Assembly: GCA_018671895.1 (NCBI GenBank) | Contig: JABHGV010000008.1 | Location: forward strand, 16,154 to 80,153 | Direction of reading: 5' to 3' | DNA: 64,000 bases | Source: Rhodospirillaceae bacterium | Lineage (GTDB): Bacteria > Pseudomonadota > Alphaproteobacteria > Rhodospirillales > JABHCV01 | In this document: in pieces, positions 25,353 through 34,283 of the stretch | How positions within the stretch are numbered: position 1 is the stretch's first letter | Layout of the letters: every line of letters starts with the position of its first letter | Notes under the pieces: model-generated | What the model was told of the DNA's origin: nothing | The model's database searches: none | The model's input: the letters and a program-made list of their open reading frames with translations, nothing else | Position numbers and translations under genes: made by a program

Positions 25353-26452
25353 TGGGATTCAATTGCGGTATCGTCGGCCTGCCCAACGTCGGCAAGTCGA
25401 CCCTGTTCAACGCCCTGACGGCGACGGCGGCGGCGGAAGCGGCGAACTTCCCGTTCTGCACCATCGAGCCCAATACGGGCCGAGTCGCCGTGCCCGATCA
25501 GCGCCTGGACACCATCGCCGCGATTGGTAAATCGGCCAACATCGTGCCGACGCAGCTTGAATTCGTCGACATCGCCGGTCTGGTGCGCGGCGCATCGAAA
25601 GGCGAGGGCCTTGGCAACCAGTTCCTTGCCAACATTCGCGAAGTCGACGCCATTATCCATGTGCTGCGCTGTTTCGAAGACGAAAACGTCACCCACGTCG
25701 AAGGCGGCATCGACCCTGTGCGCGACGCCGAAACGGTGGAAACCGAATTGATGCTGGCCGATCTGGATAGCATGGAGAAACGGGTCACCCCGCTGACCAA
25801 GAAGGCGCGCGGCAACGACAAGGACGCTAGCGCCCTGCTGGTTCTGGTCGAACGCGTGCTGGTCGAATTACGCGACGGCAAACCGGCGCGCACGCTGGAT
25901 GTTTCCGACGATGACAAAAAGGCCTTCCAGGGTCTGCAACTGCTCAGCGCCAAGCCGGTCCTGTATGTGTGCAATGTCGAAGAAGACGCGGCCGCTACAG
26001 GCAATGATTTCTCGGCCAAGGTCGCCACAATGGCGGCAGACCAGGGTGCCGGGTCGGTCAATATCTCGGCCAAGATCGAAGAAGAGGTCGCCGCCCTGGA
26101 CGATGAAGCTGACAAGGCGGAGTTTCTCGAGGCTCTGGGGCTGGAAGAAACCGGTCTGGCACGTGTCATTCGCGCCGGCTACGAGCTGCTGCACCTGATT
26201 ACGTTCTTCACCGTCGGCCCGAAAGAGGCCCGCGCCTGGACCGTGCGCCGCCATTCGATGGCGCCCCAGGCCGCCGGTGTCATCCATACGGATTTCGAGA
26301 AAGGTTTCATCAAGGCCGAAACCATTGCCTATGACGATTTCGTCGGCAACGACGGAGAGCAAGGTGCCAAGGATGCCGGAAAAATGCGTCAGGAAGGCAA
26401 GACCTACGTTGTGCAGGACGGCGACATCATGCTGTTTCGGTTCAACGTGTGA
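25352..26452 (+). CDS. ychF: Redox-regulated ATPase/GTPase YchF (Obg-like)
   Basis: Obg-like P-loop protein, 366 residues. G1 GLPNVGKSTLFNAL (about 8-21), G2/switch with NFPFCTIEPN, G3 DIAGLVRGASKGEGLGNQFL, the coiled-coil insertion, and a C-terminal TGS domain (LITFFTVGPKEARAWTV onward). YchF prefers ATP, since its G4 NKxD equivalent is altered (here YVCNVEED). It binds ribosomes and modulates stress responses. Followed by two strong hairpins that may end the transcript. Confidence 0.95.
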   Translation: MGFNCGIVGLPNVGKSTLFNALTATAAAEAANFPFCTIEPNTGRVAVPDQRLDTIAAIGKSANIVPTQLEFVDIAGLVRGASKGEGLGNQFLANIREVDAIIHVLRCFEDENVTHVEGGIDPVRDAETVETELMLADLDSMEKRVTPLTKKARGNDKDASALLVLVERVLVELRDGKPARTLDVSDDDKKAFQGLQLLSAKPVLYVCNVEEDAAATGNDFSAKVATMAADQGAGSVNISAKIEEEVAALDDEADKAEFLEALGLEETGLARVIRAGYELLHLITFFTVGPKEARAWTVRRHSMAPQAAGVIHTDFEKGFIKAETIAYDDFVGNDGEQGAKDAGKMRQEGKTYVVQDGDIMLFRFNV

Positions 26453-26460
26453 GAGCCGTA

Positions 26461-26522
26461 GGGCAGTTCCGGGTTGTTTCGAATCACCCCTTGGTGATTC
26501 GTCAACCAAGGTAAAACTGCCC
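26461..26522. repeat. Palindrome after ychF
   Basis: Imperfect 62-base hairpin that starts 8 bases after the ychF stop: arms GGGCAGTT and AACTGCCC outside, and CGAATCACC / GGTGATTCG perfect inside, around a CCTT loop. There is no T-run, so a plain intrinsic terminator is doubtful. It could protect the mRNA 3' end. Confidence 0.75.
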
Positions 26523-26536
26523 GATTAATGAATGTC

Positions 26537-26596
26537 GATCGGATTCACAGGGTTGCTCAAACCTGGAGAATAGGTTTAATCAACCCTGATCCGATC
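26537..26596. repeat. Second palindrome, upstream of copper genes
   Basis: GATCGGAT-TCA-CAGGGTTG pairs with CAACCCTG-ATCCGATC, and an inner AACCT/AGGTT stem caps it: 21 base pairs in 60 bases. It lies 63 bases before the first gene of the copper cluster. It may be an operator, a terminator of ychF without U-tract, or a 5' leader structure. Confidence 0.75.
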
Positions 26597-26659
26597 TGGC
26601 GGCGGGGTTTGACCCTTATCAAGGCACCGGTCAGGTCTTTCAGACAGCATTGCCCGTGA

Positions 26660-27079
26660 ATGAGTAAAAGGAATCGCAAGTTGTTGCAGGGTTTGGGAAA
26701 ACGAAGGTTGAAGAGCCGCATCGGCGCGTGGGCTGGTCTGGCCGCGTTTTCCATGCATCTGTTCCTTGCCGTTGCCCAGTTTGTGCCAACGAAGGCCGCC
26801 GCCGACGTGCCGTCCGGCATGCCGTCGTTCCTTGTTATCTGCATGGCCTATGGCACCGCCGGCGATGCCAATACCGATGACCATCAGGGCGGCGAGCATC
26901 CGTCGTGCCCGGTGTGTACGGCCGAGGTTCTGGCCGGTGGCCTGCTGCCGGTGGTCACAGTCGAGCTCGCCACAACGTCCCTGCCGGGGCGTGTTGAGCT
27001 GGTACAGCTTTACGAAGCGCCTGCGAGCGGAAAAGTCACCTCTTATAGCAATCCGCGCGCGCCGCCGTTCTTCGTCTAA
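26660..27079 (+). CDS. DUF2946-like exported protein
   Basis: 139-residue protein with a basic start, one hydrophobic segment (about 25-48) and then an exported part with the Cys pair HPSCPVC near residue 93. It ends in NPRAPPFFV, which resembles the conserved xxRxPP tail of DUF2946 proteins. These small proteins are often next to copper genes, as here (PCuAC and Sco1 follow). The Cys and several His suggest metal binding, inferred only. The ATG is the one with the membrane segment at a normal distance. Confidence 0.65.
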   Translation: MSKRNRKLLQGLGKRRLKSRIGAWAGLAAFSMHLFLAVAQFVPTKAAADVPSGMPSFLVICMAYGTAGDANTDDHQGGEHPSCPVCTAEVLAGGLLPVVTVELATTSLPGRVELVQLYEAPASGKVTSYSNPRAPPFFV

Positions 27080-27194
27080 CGCTCCCTTAAACAAGTAAAA
27101 CACACGTGCTTCCATCCATGTGCCGCGGCCATTGCCGTGACCGGACGGATGACGCGAACTCAACGAAGATCAGTAAATTTAGGATTCCAATAAA

Positions 27195-27692
27195 ATGAAC
27201 AAGCTCAACACATTCCTCGCCGCTATGATCGCGGTGTATGCCTTCTCTCCGATCTCGGCGAATGCCGGCGATATCATGGTTATGGAGCCATGGGCGCGGG
27301 CGTCATCAAAAATGGCGAAATCCGCCGCCGCCTTTTTGGTTATTCACAACAATGGCAAGCAGGCCGACACGTTGATTGCGGCTGAATCCGACATGTCCAA
27401 GCGCACCGAAGTTCACGAAAGCTACATGGAAAAGGACATCATGATGATGCGTCATGTGGACACTGTCGTCATTCCAGCCGGTGGTATGGCGACGCTGAAG
27501 CCCGGTGGTTATCATGTCATGTTCATGGGCTTGAAAAAGCCGCTGGATATGGGCACCACTTTTCCCCTGACCCTGGTTTTCGAGAAAGCCGGAAAGGTCA
27601 CGGTCAACGTTAAGGTGCAGAAGGCAGGTGCCATGGGCGCCATGGGTTCAAAAGGTTCAATGGACCACTCGAAAATGAAGCACGCTCACTGA
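27195..27692 (+). CDS. PCu(A)C periplasmic copper chaperone
   Basis: 165 residues with a signal peptide (cleavage after SANA, about 24). The copper site H(x)nM...HxM is visible: HESYMEKDIMMM, then GGYHVMFMGL with the two Met and two His ligands. A Met/His-rich tail (MGAMGSKGSMDHSKMKHAH) is an additional Cu site as in other alphaproteobacterial members. It delivers Cu(I) to the CuA site of cytochrome oxidase with Sco1, encoded next. Confidence 0.92.
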   Translation: MNKLNTFLAAMIAVYAFSPISANAGDIMVMEPWARASSKMAKSAAAFLVIHNNGKQADTLIAAESDMSKRTEVHESYMEKDIMMMRHVDTVVIPAGGMATLKPGGYHVMFMGLKKPLDMGTTFPLTLVFEKAGKVTVNVKVQKAGAMGAMGSKGSMDHSKMKHAH

Positions 27693-27767
27693 TCATGCGA
27701 TAACTCACCTGTCGGTTCGGCGGTTTGTCGGGCCGACAGGCGGAGTTCTCACTTAAGGAAACTGAAT

Positions 27768-28355
27768 ATGAAACGCCCAATACTTTATGTCCTGTTCGCC
27801 GTCGCGATACTGCTTTCGGCACTGGTCGCGAAAAATTATTTCGACAGCCCTAACAAGATCGCTTCCGGGCCGACCATCGGCGGCAGCTTCACGCTTGTCG
27901 ATCACAACGCCAAGGCCGTTACCGACGCTGATTTCAAGGGCCGCAACATGCTGATTTTCTTTGGCTATACCTATTGCCCGGATGTTTGCCCGACGGCCAT
28001 GCAGACGATTTCAGATGCCCTGGATATCCTTGGTGATCGCCCGGATATCGTGCCGGTGTTTGTATCTGTTGATACCAAGCGCGACACGCCCGAGGTGCTG
28101 AAATCCTATCTCGAGAATTTCCACCCCTCTATTGTCGGCATGACCGGCACACCCGAACAGGTGGTGGCGGCAGCCAAGGCCTATGGCGTCTATTACGCGA
28201 TCGTCGAAGGGTCCTCAGGTGATCCGGACGATTACCTGATGAATCATTCCTCGATCACTTATCTGATGGGACCAGATGGCGCGTTCATCACGCATTTCTC
28301 GCACGGCACCCCGCCCGACCAGATGGCCGAGAAACTGGACCGGATGGCTAAATAA
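27768..28355 (+). CDS. SCO1/SenC copper chaperone
   Basis: Thioredoxin-fold protein of 195 residues, anchored by an N-terminal helix (about 5-25). Copper ligands are complete: CPDVC (the CxxxC) in GYTYCPDVCPTAM and His in YLMNHSSITYL. Segment PVFVSVDTKRDTPEVLKSY is typical. It assembles CuA in cytochrome c oxidase. It follows the PCuAC gene by 75 bases, making a small cytochrome-oxidase copper-loading unit with it; the ctaB gene at the right edge belongs to the same oxidase pathway. Confidence 0.93.
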   Translation: MKRPILYVLFAVAILLSALVAKNYFDSPNKIASGPTIGGSFTLVDHNAKAVTDADFKGRNMLIFFGYTYCPDVCPTAMQTISDALDILGDRPDIVPVFVSVDTKRDTPEVLKSYLENFHPSIVGMTGTPEQVVAAAKAYGVYYAIVEGSSGDPDDYLMNHSSITYLMGPDGAFITHFSHGTPPDQMAEKLDRMAK

Positions 28356-28476
28356 TATCGCCCATGATGCGGATGATGCGTTCGCGAACTTGACTTGGGC
28401 GACGTTACTCTTGAAAATAGCATAAAGTTGTAACATTTAGTTACTCTGGCTTGTATAGACGTGGTCCGGGGGGGGC

Positions 28477-29166
28477 ATGAGATATATTCTTGGGGCGTTG
28501 ATGTCGGTTGCGCTGCTTAGCGGCTGTGTGACCACTTCGTTTTATACAAGCAAGAAACTGGCTCCTGAAACGAAACACATAGCCCTTGTGTCGCCAGATG
28601 TCGAGCTAAGCATCCTGAATGCGGGTGGCATGAATGAACCCCAGGCGGAATGGACAAAGCTTGCGGAAGAACATCTTTCCAACAGTATTCGCAAGAAACT
28701 CAAAACACTGAATGTGACGTTAGTTGATAACCAGACAACCAGGGAATTACAGGCGGGTGATTCCCAAGAAGTCCAACTGATCAAACTCCACCAGGCCGTC
28801 GGCTCGACCATTCTTGAGCATCAGTACAACCAGCCATTCCGGCTTCCCAGTAAAAAAGGCAAGTTTGAATGGACTTTGGGTAAGGATGTCAGATACCTGA
28901 AAGAAAAGTACGGTGCCGATTATGCTCTGTTTATATACGTACGTGACAGTTATACGAGTCCGGGACGTGCAACGGCCATCGTTGTCGCAGCTCTTTTTGG
29001 TGTTGGCATACAAGGCGGCGTCCAGATTGGCTTTGCCTCTTTAGTAGATTTGAATTCCGGAGATATCGTCTGGTTCAACAGGCTGGCTAGAACGTCTGGA
29101 GACCTGAGGACGGAAAAATCATCCAGAGAAACAGTCTCGCTGTTATTGAATAATTTTCCACAATGA
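28477..29166 (+). CDS. Hypothetical lipoprotein, first gene of AT-rich operon
   Basis: 229 residues, lipobox LSGC (14-17) after a short signal. Middle part has EEHLSNSIRKKLKTLNV and a membrane-like IVVAALFGVGIQGGVQIGFA. Its form (lipoprotein with alpha/beta core and Gly-rich hydrophobic turn) resembles peptide-binding or Lpo-like proteins, but I cannot assign it. It is notably richer in A+T than its neighbours, as are the next two genes. Stop and next start overlap by four bases, so the three form one operon. Confidence 0.75.
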   Translation: MRYILGALMSVALLSGCVTTSFYTSKKLAPETKHIALVSPDVELSILNAGGMNEPQAEWTKLAEEHLSNSIRKKLKTLNVTLVDNQTTRELQAGDSQEVQLIKLHQAVGSTILEHQYNQPFRLPSKKGKFEWTLGKDVRYLKEKYGADYALFIYVRDSYTSPGRATAIVVAALFGVGIQGGVQIGFASLVDLNSGDIVWFNRLARTSGDLRTEKSSRETVSLLLNNFPQ

Positions 29167-30416
29167 GAGTTTTCCTTAAATGCGGTTGTTTTTGTTTTGC
29201 TGCGGTTGTCTTGACTGCATGCCAGATGAACAAGGCGGTATATGAACGCCCCTTGATCGATAACGATATTATTTTGAGTTCGGAATCAAAATCCTCAACG
29301 TCGGAATCTTATCCCTATTCAATTGCAAGCCTTCAACCCCAACAACGCCCTGACGTAAGTTCACTTGAAGCCGGATTATGGATGAGTGTGGAAAAGGCAG
29401 AAAAAAAATCTCAAACAGCGGGCAACAGGGTAACTGATAAAAAGCTCAACGATTATGTTCGCTCCATAGTTTGCCGTTTGGCCAAGGAATACTGCCAAGA
29501 TATACGCATCTACATAATGCGCGTTCCAATGTTCAACGCTTCCATGTACCCGAATGGAATGATGCATATATGGACAGGGTTGCTGCTGCGTGCGCGCAAT
29601 GAGGCTCAACTTGCAACGGTCCTGGGTCATGAAATTGGGCATTACCTGCGAAGGCATTCACTGCAACGTTTCAAGACTTACATGAATACAAGCAACTCGC
29701 TGATTTTCGCCCAAATGGCATTGGCCGTTGCGGGTGCGCCAGCCGTGGGCGATATTATGAATATCGTTGCGAGGGGCAGTTTGGCAGCCTTTAGTCGTGA
29801 CCACGAACGCGAGGCAGATGGCTATGGTTTGTTGCTTCTTGCAAAGGGGGGGTACGACCCCTTTGAGGCCTCGAAGATATGGAAACGTTCTATCCGGGAA
29901 GCTAAGGCAGACAAAAAATATTCGTCGCCATCGATTTTCAATTCCACACATCCACAATCAGAAGAACGAATGAAGGTACTTAATGACCTTGCGGGTCGTG
30001 TCTGGACGGATGAAACCGTTACGACAGGACTGGATGAATACAAGTCAGTCATTTTGCCGCTTCGCGCCAGCTTTCTGCGTGATGAACTTGATCAGCGGAA
30101 CTTCAGCAGTACGGAAGAATTGCTGGAAATTCTTATTGAGGACGGGGCAAATTTATCCGAACTGCATTTTTTCAAAGGAGAAATGTACCGCCTTCGCAGG
30201 AAAAAAGGTGATCTGGACAAGGCCCTGAATTCTTACCGGGAAAGCCTCGCTCTCGGCAACCCGCCGTCGGTAGTGCACCGTCAAATTGGTCTGGCCTTGA
30301 GGCGTCAGGGCGATGCGCAGGGAGCAAAGGATTCTTTAAAGAAGTATCTGGAATTAAATCCAGATGTCGAAGATGCAGGAGTGATCAGACAGATCATCGA
30401 GGAGTCTGAAGAATAA
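29163..30416 (+). CDS. M48 metalloprotease lipoprotein with TPR
   Basis: 417 residues. Lipobox LTAC near residue 20 anchors it to a membrane. Peptidase M48 core: zinc motif VLGHEIGHYLRRH (HExxH) near residue 160, and the third ligand region SRDHEREADGYGLLLLAKGGYD with ExxxD. The C-terminal quarter has TPR-like repeats (LHFFKGEMYRLRRKKGDLDKAL, VVHRQIGLALRRQGDAQGAK). It resembles BepA-type proteases that watch outer membrane assembly, but as a lipoprotein it is of the LoiP/YcaL/Oma1 group. Middle gene of an operon whose two other products are also lipoproteins. Confidence 0.88.
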   Translation: MRVFLKCGCFCFAAVVLTACQMNKAVYERPLIDNDIILSSESKSSTSESYPYSIASLQPQQRPDVSSLEAGLWMSVEKAEKKSQTAGNRVTDKKLNDYVRSIVCRLAKEYCQDIRIYIMRVPMFNASMYPNGMMHIWTGLLLRARNEAQLATVLGHEIGHYLRRHSLQRFKTYMNTSNSLIFAQMALAVAGAPAVGDIMNIVARGSLAAFSRDHEREADGYGLLLLAKGGYDPFEASKIWKRSIREAKADKKYSSPSIFNSTHPQSEERMKVLNDLAGRVWTDETVTTGLDEYKSVILPLRASFLRDELDQRNFSSTEELLEILIEDGANLSELHFFKGEMYRLRRKKGDLDKALNSYRESLALGNPPSVVHRQIGLALRRQGDAQGAKDSLKKYLELNPDVEDAGVIRQIIEESEE

Positions 30417-30994
30417 TGAGAAATGGAATATTTATTATTCTTGTCGCAACGATATTGAGCAGTTGTGGTGGGTATAAACTGGTAAACAAAGGAAAAGAAA
30501 TAGAGGTCGGGAATTCCATGTTCACGACCCCGTTTAATGACTGGAATAGCTCGAAAGACGGGGACGTTGTTCTATGGACGATGGACGGCCCCATGCTTCA
30601 GCAAATTATTTTTGTGAAAGGGGCTGAAGACGGTGACTACTTAATCCCTGTCCGGGTGAACGGGACACATACTCTGGACAAGAAAGTACCAAAATTTAAA
30701 AAAGATATGACGTCCATCGAAGTGGTGGAGCTGTTTGAATCGACTTTCAAACGGTTGGGCGCGCAGAATCTGGAAATCAGCAATGTTCGTCCTTATGAAG
30801 CCGCCAAGACGAAGGGGTTCCGTTTTGAGTTCGGATTTTTAACGAAGGACGGTTTGGCGAAAAGTGGTTCCACCTATGGAATCCTGAAGAACAAGCGCTT
30901 GTTCATGGTGATTTATTCTGGTGCAAATATTCATTATTACGACAAAGGCAAAGAGGATTTTGAGGGTATTGTTCGTTCCCTGCGCATTTTGTAA
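30416..30994 (+). CDS. Hypothetical lipoprotein, last gene of AT-rich operon
   Basis: 192 residues, lipobox LSSC near 14-17. Core contains FKKDMTSIEVVELFESTFKRLG and RGFEFGF-like KGFRFEFGFLTKDGLAKSG, then YSGANIHYYD. No family recognised by eye. It shares the A+T richness of its two partners and begins on the last base of the protease gene, so it is probably a partner or substrate of that membrane protease. Confidence 0.7.
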   Translation: MRNGIFIILVATILSSCGGYKLVNKGKEIEVGNSMFTTPFNDWNSSKDGDVVLWTMDGPMLQQIIFVKGAEDGDYLIPVRVNGTHTLDKKVPKFKKDMTSIEVVELFESTFKRLGAQNLEISNVRPYEAAKTKGFRFEFGFLTKDGLAKSGSTYGILKNKRLFMVIYSGANIHYYDKGKEDFEGIVRSLRIL

Positions 30995-31018
30995 CTAGCC
31001 ACAAGATTCTTTGGTGTG

Positions 31019-31768
31019 TTACGGCTGAACCACCGGGTTTTTTCCGGCCTGCCATTTTACGATGCCGTCGGTGACGTTATAAATCTTGGAGTAACCCAGT
31101 TCGTTCGATAGCGCATTGGACAAATATCCGGTGCGGTTGCCGGTGCGGCAGATCAGGATCACCGGCTCGTCCTTTTTGACATAGGTCGCAAGGCCATCGA
31201 GGAAGTCGGGGCTCAGGCGACCGGTCGCGTTAAACGACATCAAAAGCTTGCTGCCCTTAACGACGCCGGTCTGTTTCCATTCTTCGGGGCGGCGGATGTC
31301 GACGATCTTGGTGCCCTTGGCCAGCAGGTCTTTCAGTTCATCGTTGTTGATGTTGGTGAACGGCGGTGGTGTGACGGCGATCAGCGCGACCTCGAACTTC
31401 AGGGTCGCGTTGGGCGGAATGATCCCGCCCGCGCCTTTTTTGCCGTATCCCAGTTCCGGCGGGATGATCAGCTCGCGCTTACCGCCGACCCGCATGCCCT
31501 GAACGCCCTGGTCCCAGCCGGGGATGACTTGTCCGCCACCCAGCGTGAAGCTGAAGGTCTTGCCCCGGTCGACGCTGGAATCAAACTTGGTGCCGTCGGT
31601 CAGCCATCCTGTGTAATGAACGTCGACGGTGGCGTACGGAGTCGCCACAACGCCGTCACCCTTGATGATGTCTTTGATCTTCAAGTCAACAGGGGCGGCG
31701 ATTGCTGCGGTTGCGAGGCCGATTAACAGCGAGAATGAGAGGGCGAAAAGTCTTGCAGAGCGGGTCAT
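31019..31768 (-). CDS. FKBP peptidyl-prolyl isomerase fused to rhodanese domain
   Basis: 249-residue exported protein. Signal peptide to about 25 (TAAIA/AP). FKBP domain about 27-135: [18 protein letters not shown], the [20 protein letters not shown] loop, IPPELGYG. Rhodanese domain about 140-249: [19 protein letters not shown] and the active-site loop [11 protein letters not shown] with intact Cys. The hybrid suggests a periplasmic foldase that also moves sulfane sulfur or redox equivalents. The gene is convergent with the AT-rich operon and divergent from mtnP. Confidence 0.9.
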   Translation of the reverse strand: MTRSARLFALSFSLLIGLATAAIAAPVDLKIKDIIKGDGVVATPYATVDVHYTGWLTDGTKFDSSVDRGKTFSFTLGGGQVIPGWDQGVQGMRVGGKRELIIPPELGYGKKGAGGIIPPNATLKFEVALIAVTPPPFTNINNDELKDLLAKGTKIVDIRRPEEWKQTGVVKGSKLLMSFNATGRLSPDFLDGLATYVKKDEPVILICRTGNRTGYLSNALSNELGYSKIYNVTDGIVKWQAGKNPVVQP

Positions 31769-31913
31769 TGATGGTCCTTGCGGCGGGTGGAATAAAAACA
31801 GCCGGGATTATAGGCAAATTTGCCGGTTCCGGTCGTGTCTTTTGTCGTCACAATCGCGTTATTCGTGCTAAAAGATGGGCCAACATATAAAGCCATACTT
31901 CAAGGGAGAGGTC

Positions 31914-32801
31914 ATGTCACAACCGGGTACACCCGTCGTTATCGGCGTTATTGGCGGCAGCGGCGTATATGACATCGATGGGTTGGAAAACACCCGCTGG
32001 GAGAAGATTTCTTCCAGCTTTGGCGAACCATCTGACGAGTTGCTGTTTGGTGAACTTGACGGCCAGCAGATGGTGTTTTTGCCGCGTCACGGGCGCGGTC
32101 ACCGGATTCCGCCCAGTGAATTGAACTTCCGCGCCAATATTGACGCCATGAAACGCGCCGGGGTGACGGAGATCATCTCGGTCAGCGCCTGTGGCTCGTT
32201 AAAAGAAGAACTGCCACCCGGACATTTCGTTATTGCCGACCAATTCATCGACCGCACCTTCGCGCGGGAAAAAAGCTTCTTTTCGACCGGACTTGTGGCG
32301 CACGTGGGGCTTGGTGATCCGGTTTGCGCGCGTCTTGGCGATGCGCTGGAAGATGCGATCAAGGAGCTGGATATACCGTACAGCCGAGGCGGCACGTATC
32401 TGTGCATGGAAGGCCCGCAATTTTCGACGCTGGCGGAATCAAATCTATATCGAAGCTGGGGCTGCGACGTGATTGGCATGACCAACATGCCGGAAGCCAA
32501 ACTGGCGCGCGAGGCCGAGATTTGCTACGCCACCGTCGCCATGGTTACCGATTACGATTGCTGGCATACAGACCACGACCACGTCACCGTCGATGCCATT
32601 ATCAAGGTGCTGATGGATAATTCCGAAAAGGGGCGCTCGCTGGTCAAACAGGCGGTACCGAAACTCGCCGGACGCACAGACACCTGTTCCGCCGGATGTC
32701 AGACGGCGTTGGAAACCGCCATCATCACCGCACCCGACGCACGCACCCCCGAAATGGTTGAAAAGCTGGATGCCGTCGCCGGACGGGTCCTGAAGGGATA
32801 A
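31914..32801 (+). CDS. mtnP: S-methyl-5'-thioadenosine phosphorylase
   Basis: Cleaves methylthioadenosine (from polyamine and homoserine lactone synthesis) to adenine and methylthioribose 1-phosphate. 295 residues: [14 protein letters not shown] at the N-terminus, [75 protein letters not shown] and [10 protein letters not shown] use the ATG at 31914 with GGAGAG just before it; an upstream start (31875) adds residues without similarity. It is followed four bases later by mtnA. Confidence 0.95.
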   Translation: MSQPGTPVVIGVIGGSGVYDIDGLENTRWEKISSSFGEPSDELLFGELDGQQMVFLPRHGRGHRIPPSELNFRANIDAMKRAGVTEIISVSACGSLKEELPPGHFVIADQFIDRTFAREKSFFSTGLVAHVGLGDPVCARLGDALEDAIKELDIPYSRGGTYLCMEGPQFSTLAESNLYRSWGCDVIGMTNMPEAKLAREAEICYATVAMVTDYDCWHTDHDHVTVDAIIKVLMDNSEKGRSLVKQAVPKLAGRTDTCSAGCQTALETAIITAPDARTPEMVEKLDAVAGRVLKG

Positions 32802-32805
32802 ATCC

Positions 32806-33903
32806 ATGATCGTTAACGGCAAACCGCAACGTACCATCTGGCTTGGCGACGACGGTGTGACCGTCGAGATCATCGACCAGACCCGACTGCCCCATGAATT
32901 TATCATCGTCGAAATGAAGACCATGGACGATGCGGCCACCGCCATATCCGACATGCTGGTGCGTGGCGCGCCGCTGATCGGGGCGACGGCGGCCTATGGC
33001 ATGGCGCTGGCCATGAACAATGATTCGACAGATGACGGCCTGAAGAACGCCTATGACGTTTTGCTGGCGACACGCCCAACGGCGGTCAACCTGCGCTGGG
33101 CGCTGGATGATTTGCTGGCGCTTCTTGAGCCTTTGGACGCCGGCGAACGTGTCGCTGCGGCCTACACCCGCGCCGCCGAGATTGCCGACGAAGACGTCGA
33201 GATGTGCAGTTCGCTGGGCGAACACGGCCGCGGCATCATCGAGCAAATCTGGAACGACAAGGGCAAGCCGGATCGCATCAACGTGCTGACCCATTGCAAC
33301 GCCGGTTGGCTGGCGACCGTCGACTGGGGCACCGCCATGGCACCGGTGTACAAGGCGCATGATGCTGGAATTCCGGTGCATGTATGGGTCGACGAAACAC
33401 GGCCCCGCAATCAGGGTGCATCGCTGACGTGCTGGGAACTGGGCCAGCACGGCGTTCCCCATACCCTGATCGTAGACAATGTCGGTGGGCACCTGATGCA
33501 GCACGGCGAGGTCGATGTGGTTATCACCGGCACCGACCGGACAACGGCTGCGGGCGATGTGTGCAATAAAATCGGCACCTATTTGAAGGCACTGGCAGCG
33601 GCTGACAATAACGTGCCGTTCTTTGTTGCGCTGCCCGGCCCGACCATCGACTGGACCATTCTGGACGGCGTCGCCGATGTTCCCATCGAGCAGCGAGACC
33701 CCCAAGAAGTCACCCACCTGACCGGGCTTGGCAGCGATGGCGCGATTACCACCATTGCCATTGCACCGCCCGACAGCCCGGCGGCCAACTATGCCTTCGA
33801 CGTTACCCCGGCGAGACTGGTCACCGGCCTGATTACCGAACGCGGCGTGGCCCAGGCATCCGAAGAGGGACTGGCCGCGCTGTATCCGGAACGCGTGCAA
33901 TGA
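32806..33903 (+). CDS. mtnA: S-methyl-5-thioribose-1-phosphate isomerase
   Basis: Aldose-ketose isomerase of methionine salvage, related to eIF2B. 365 residues: [54 protein letters not shown] (catalytic Cys), [20 protein letters not shown], and IVTGTDR-type [22 protein letters not shown] (catalytic Asp). Complete. The gene continues the mtnP operon and overlaps the pilZ start by four bases. Confidence 0.95.
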   Translation: MIVNGKPQRTIWLGDDGVTVEIIDQTRLPHEFIIVEMKTMDDAATAISDMLVRGAPLIGATAAYGMALAMNNDSTDDGLKNAYDVLLATRPTAVNLRWALDDLLALLEPLDAGERVAAAYTRAAEIADEDVEMCSSLGEHGRGIIEQIWNDKGKPDRINVLTHCNAGWLATVDWGTAMAPVYKAHDAGIPVHVWVDETRPRNQGASLTCWELGQHGVPHTLIVDNVGGHLMQHGEVDVVITGTDRTTAAGDVCNKIGTYLKALAAADNNVPFFVALPGPTIDWTILDGVADVPIEQRDPQEVTHLTGLGSDGAITTIAIAPPDSPAANYAFDVTPARLVTGLITERGVAQASEEGLAALYPERVQ

Positions 33904-34283
33904 GCAATAAAAATGATACCGATAAACGCCTCCATTCACGCTATGCGATGGATGAAAAGGTGCTGGTCGATTTTGGCAAGGAAACTGTCGAGGGAACCAG
34001 CGAGGATATTTCCAACGGCGGCATTTCCATCAAATCGGAAACCCCCATTCCCAACGAGACGTTCGTCGAACTGCACATGGATTCCGTCGGCGATGTGGAA
34101 GGCCGCGTCGTGCGCAACTTCGATGGCGGGTTCGCCGTCGAGTTTGATTCACTCAGCAAGGAAAGCATCCATCTGGAAGACAAGTTGAAAAATATGTTCG
34201 CCCCGAAAGAGCCAGACGACGAGCGCGGCAAGATGGAAGAAAAATTCAAGAATATGTTTATCAACGACGGGGACGAGACATGA
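33900..34283 (+). CDS. PilZ-domain protein
   Basis: 127 residues. The c-di-GMP-binding marks are RLHSRY (RxxxR, near 10-15) and the later [11 protein letters not shown] (D/NxSxxG, near 38). A short acidic helical tail repeats KNMF twice ([26 protein letters not shown]), perhaps a small duplication. It sits within a methionine-salvage operon, overlapping mtnA and the aldolase/SDR gene by four bases each. No link between c-di-GMP and this pathway is known to me. Confidence 0.85.
   Translation: MSNKNDTDKRLHSRYAMDEKVLVDFGKETVEGTSEDISNGGISIKSETPIPNETFVELHMDSVGDVEGRVVRNFDGGFAVEFDSLSKESIHLEDKLKNMFAPKEPDDERGKMEEKFKNMFINDGDET

Noticed and set aside
31769..31913. SAM-type riboswitch before mtnP
   Set aside because: No conserved SAM or SAH aptamer motif could be found in this stretch.
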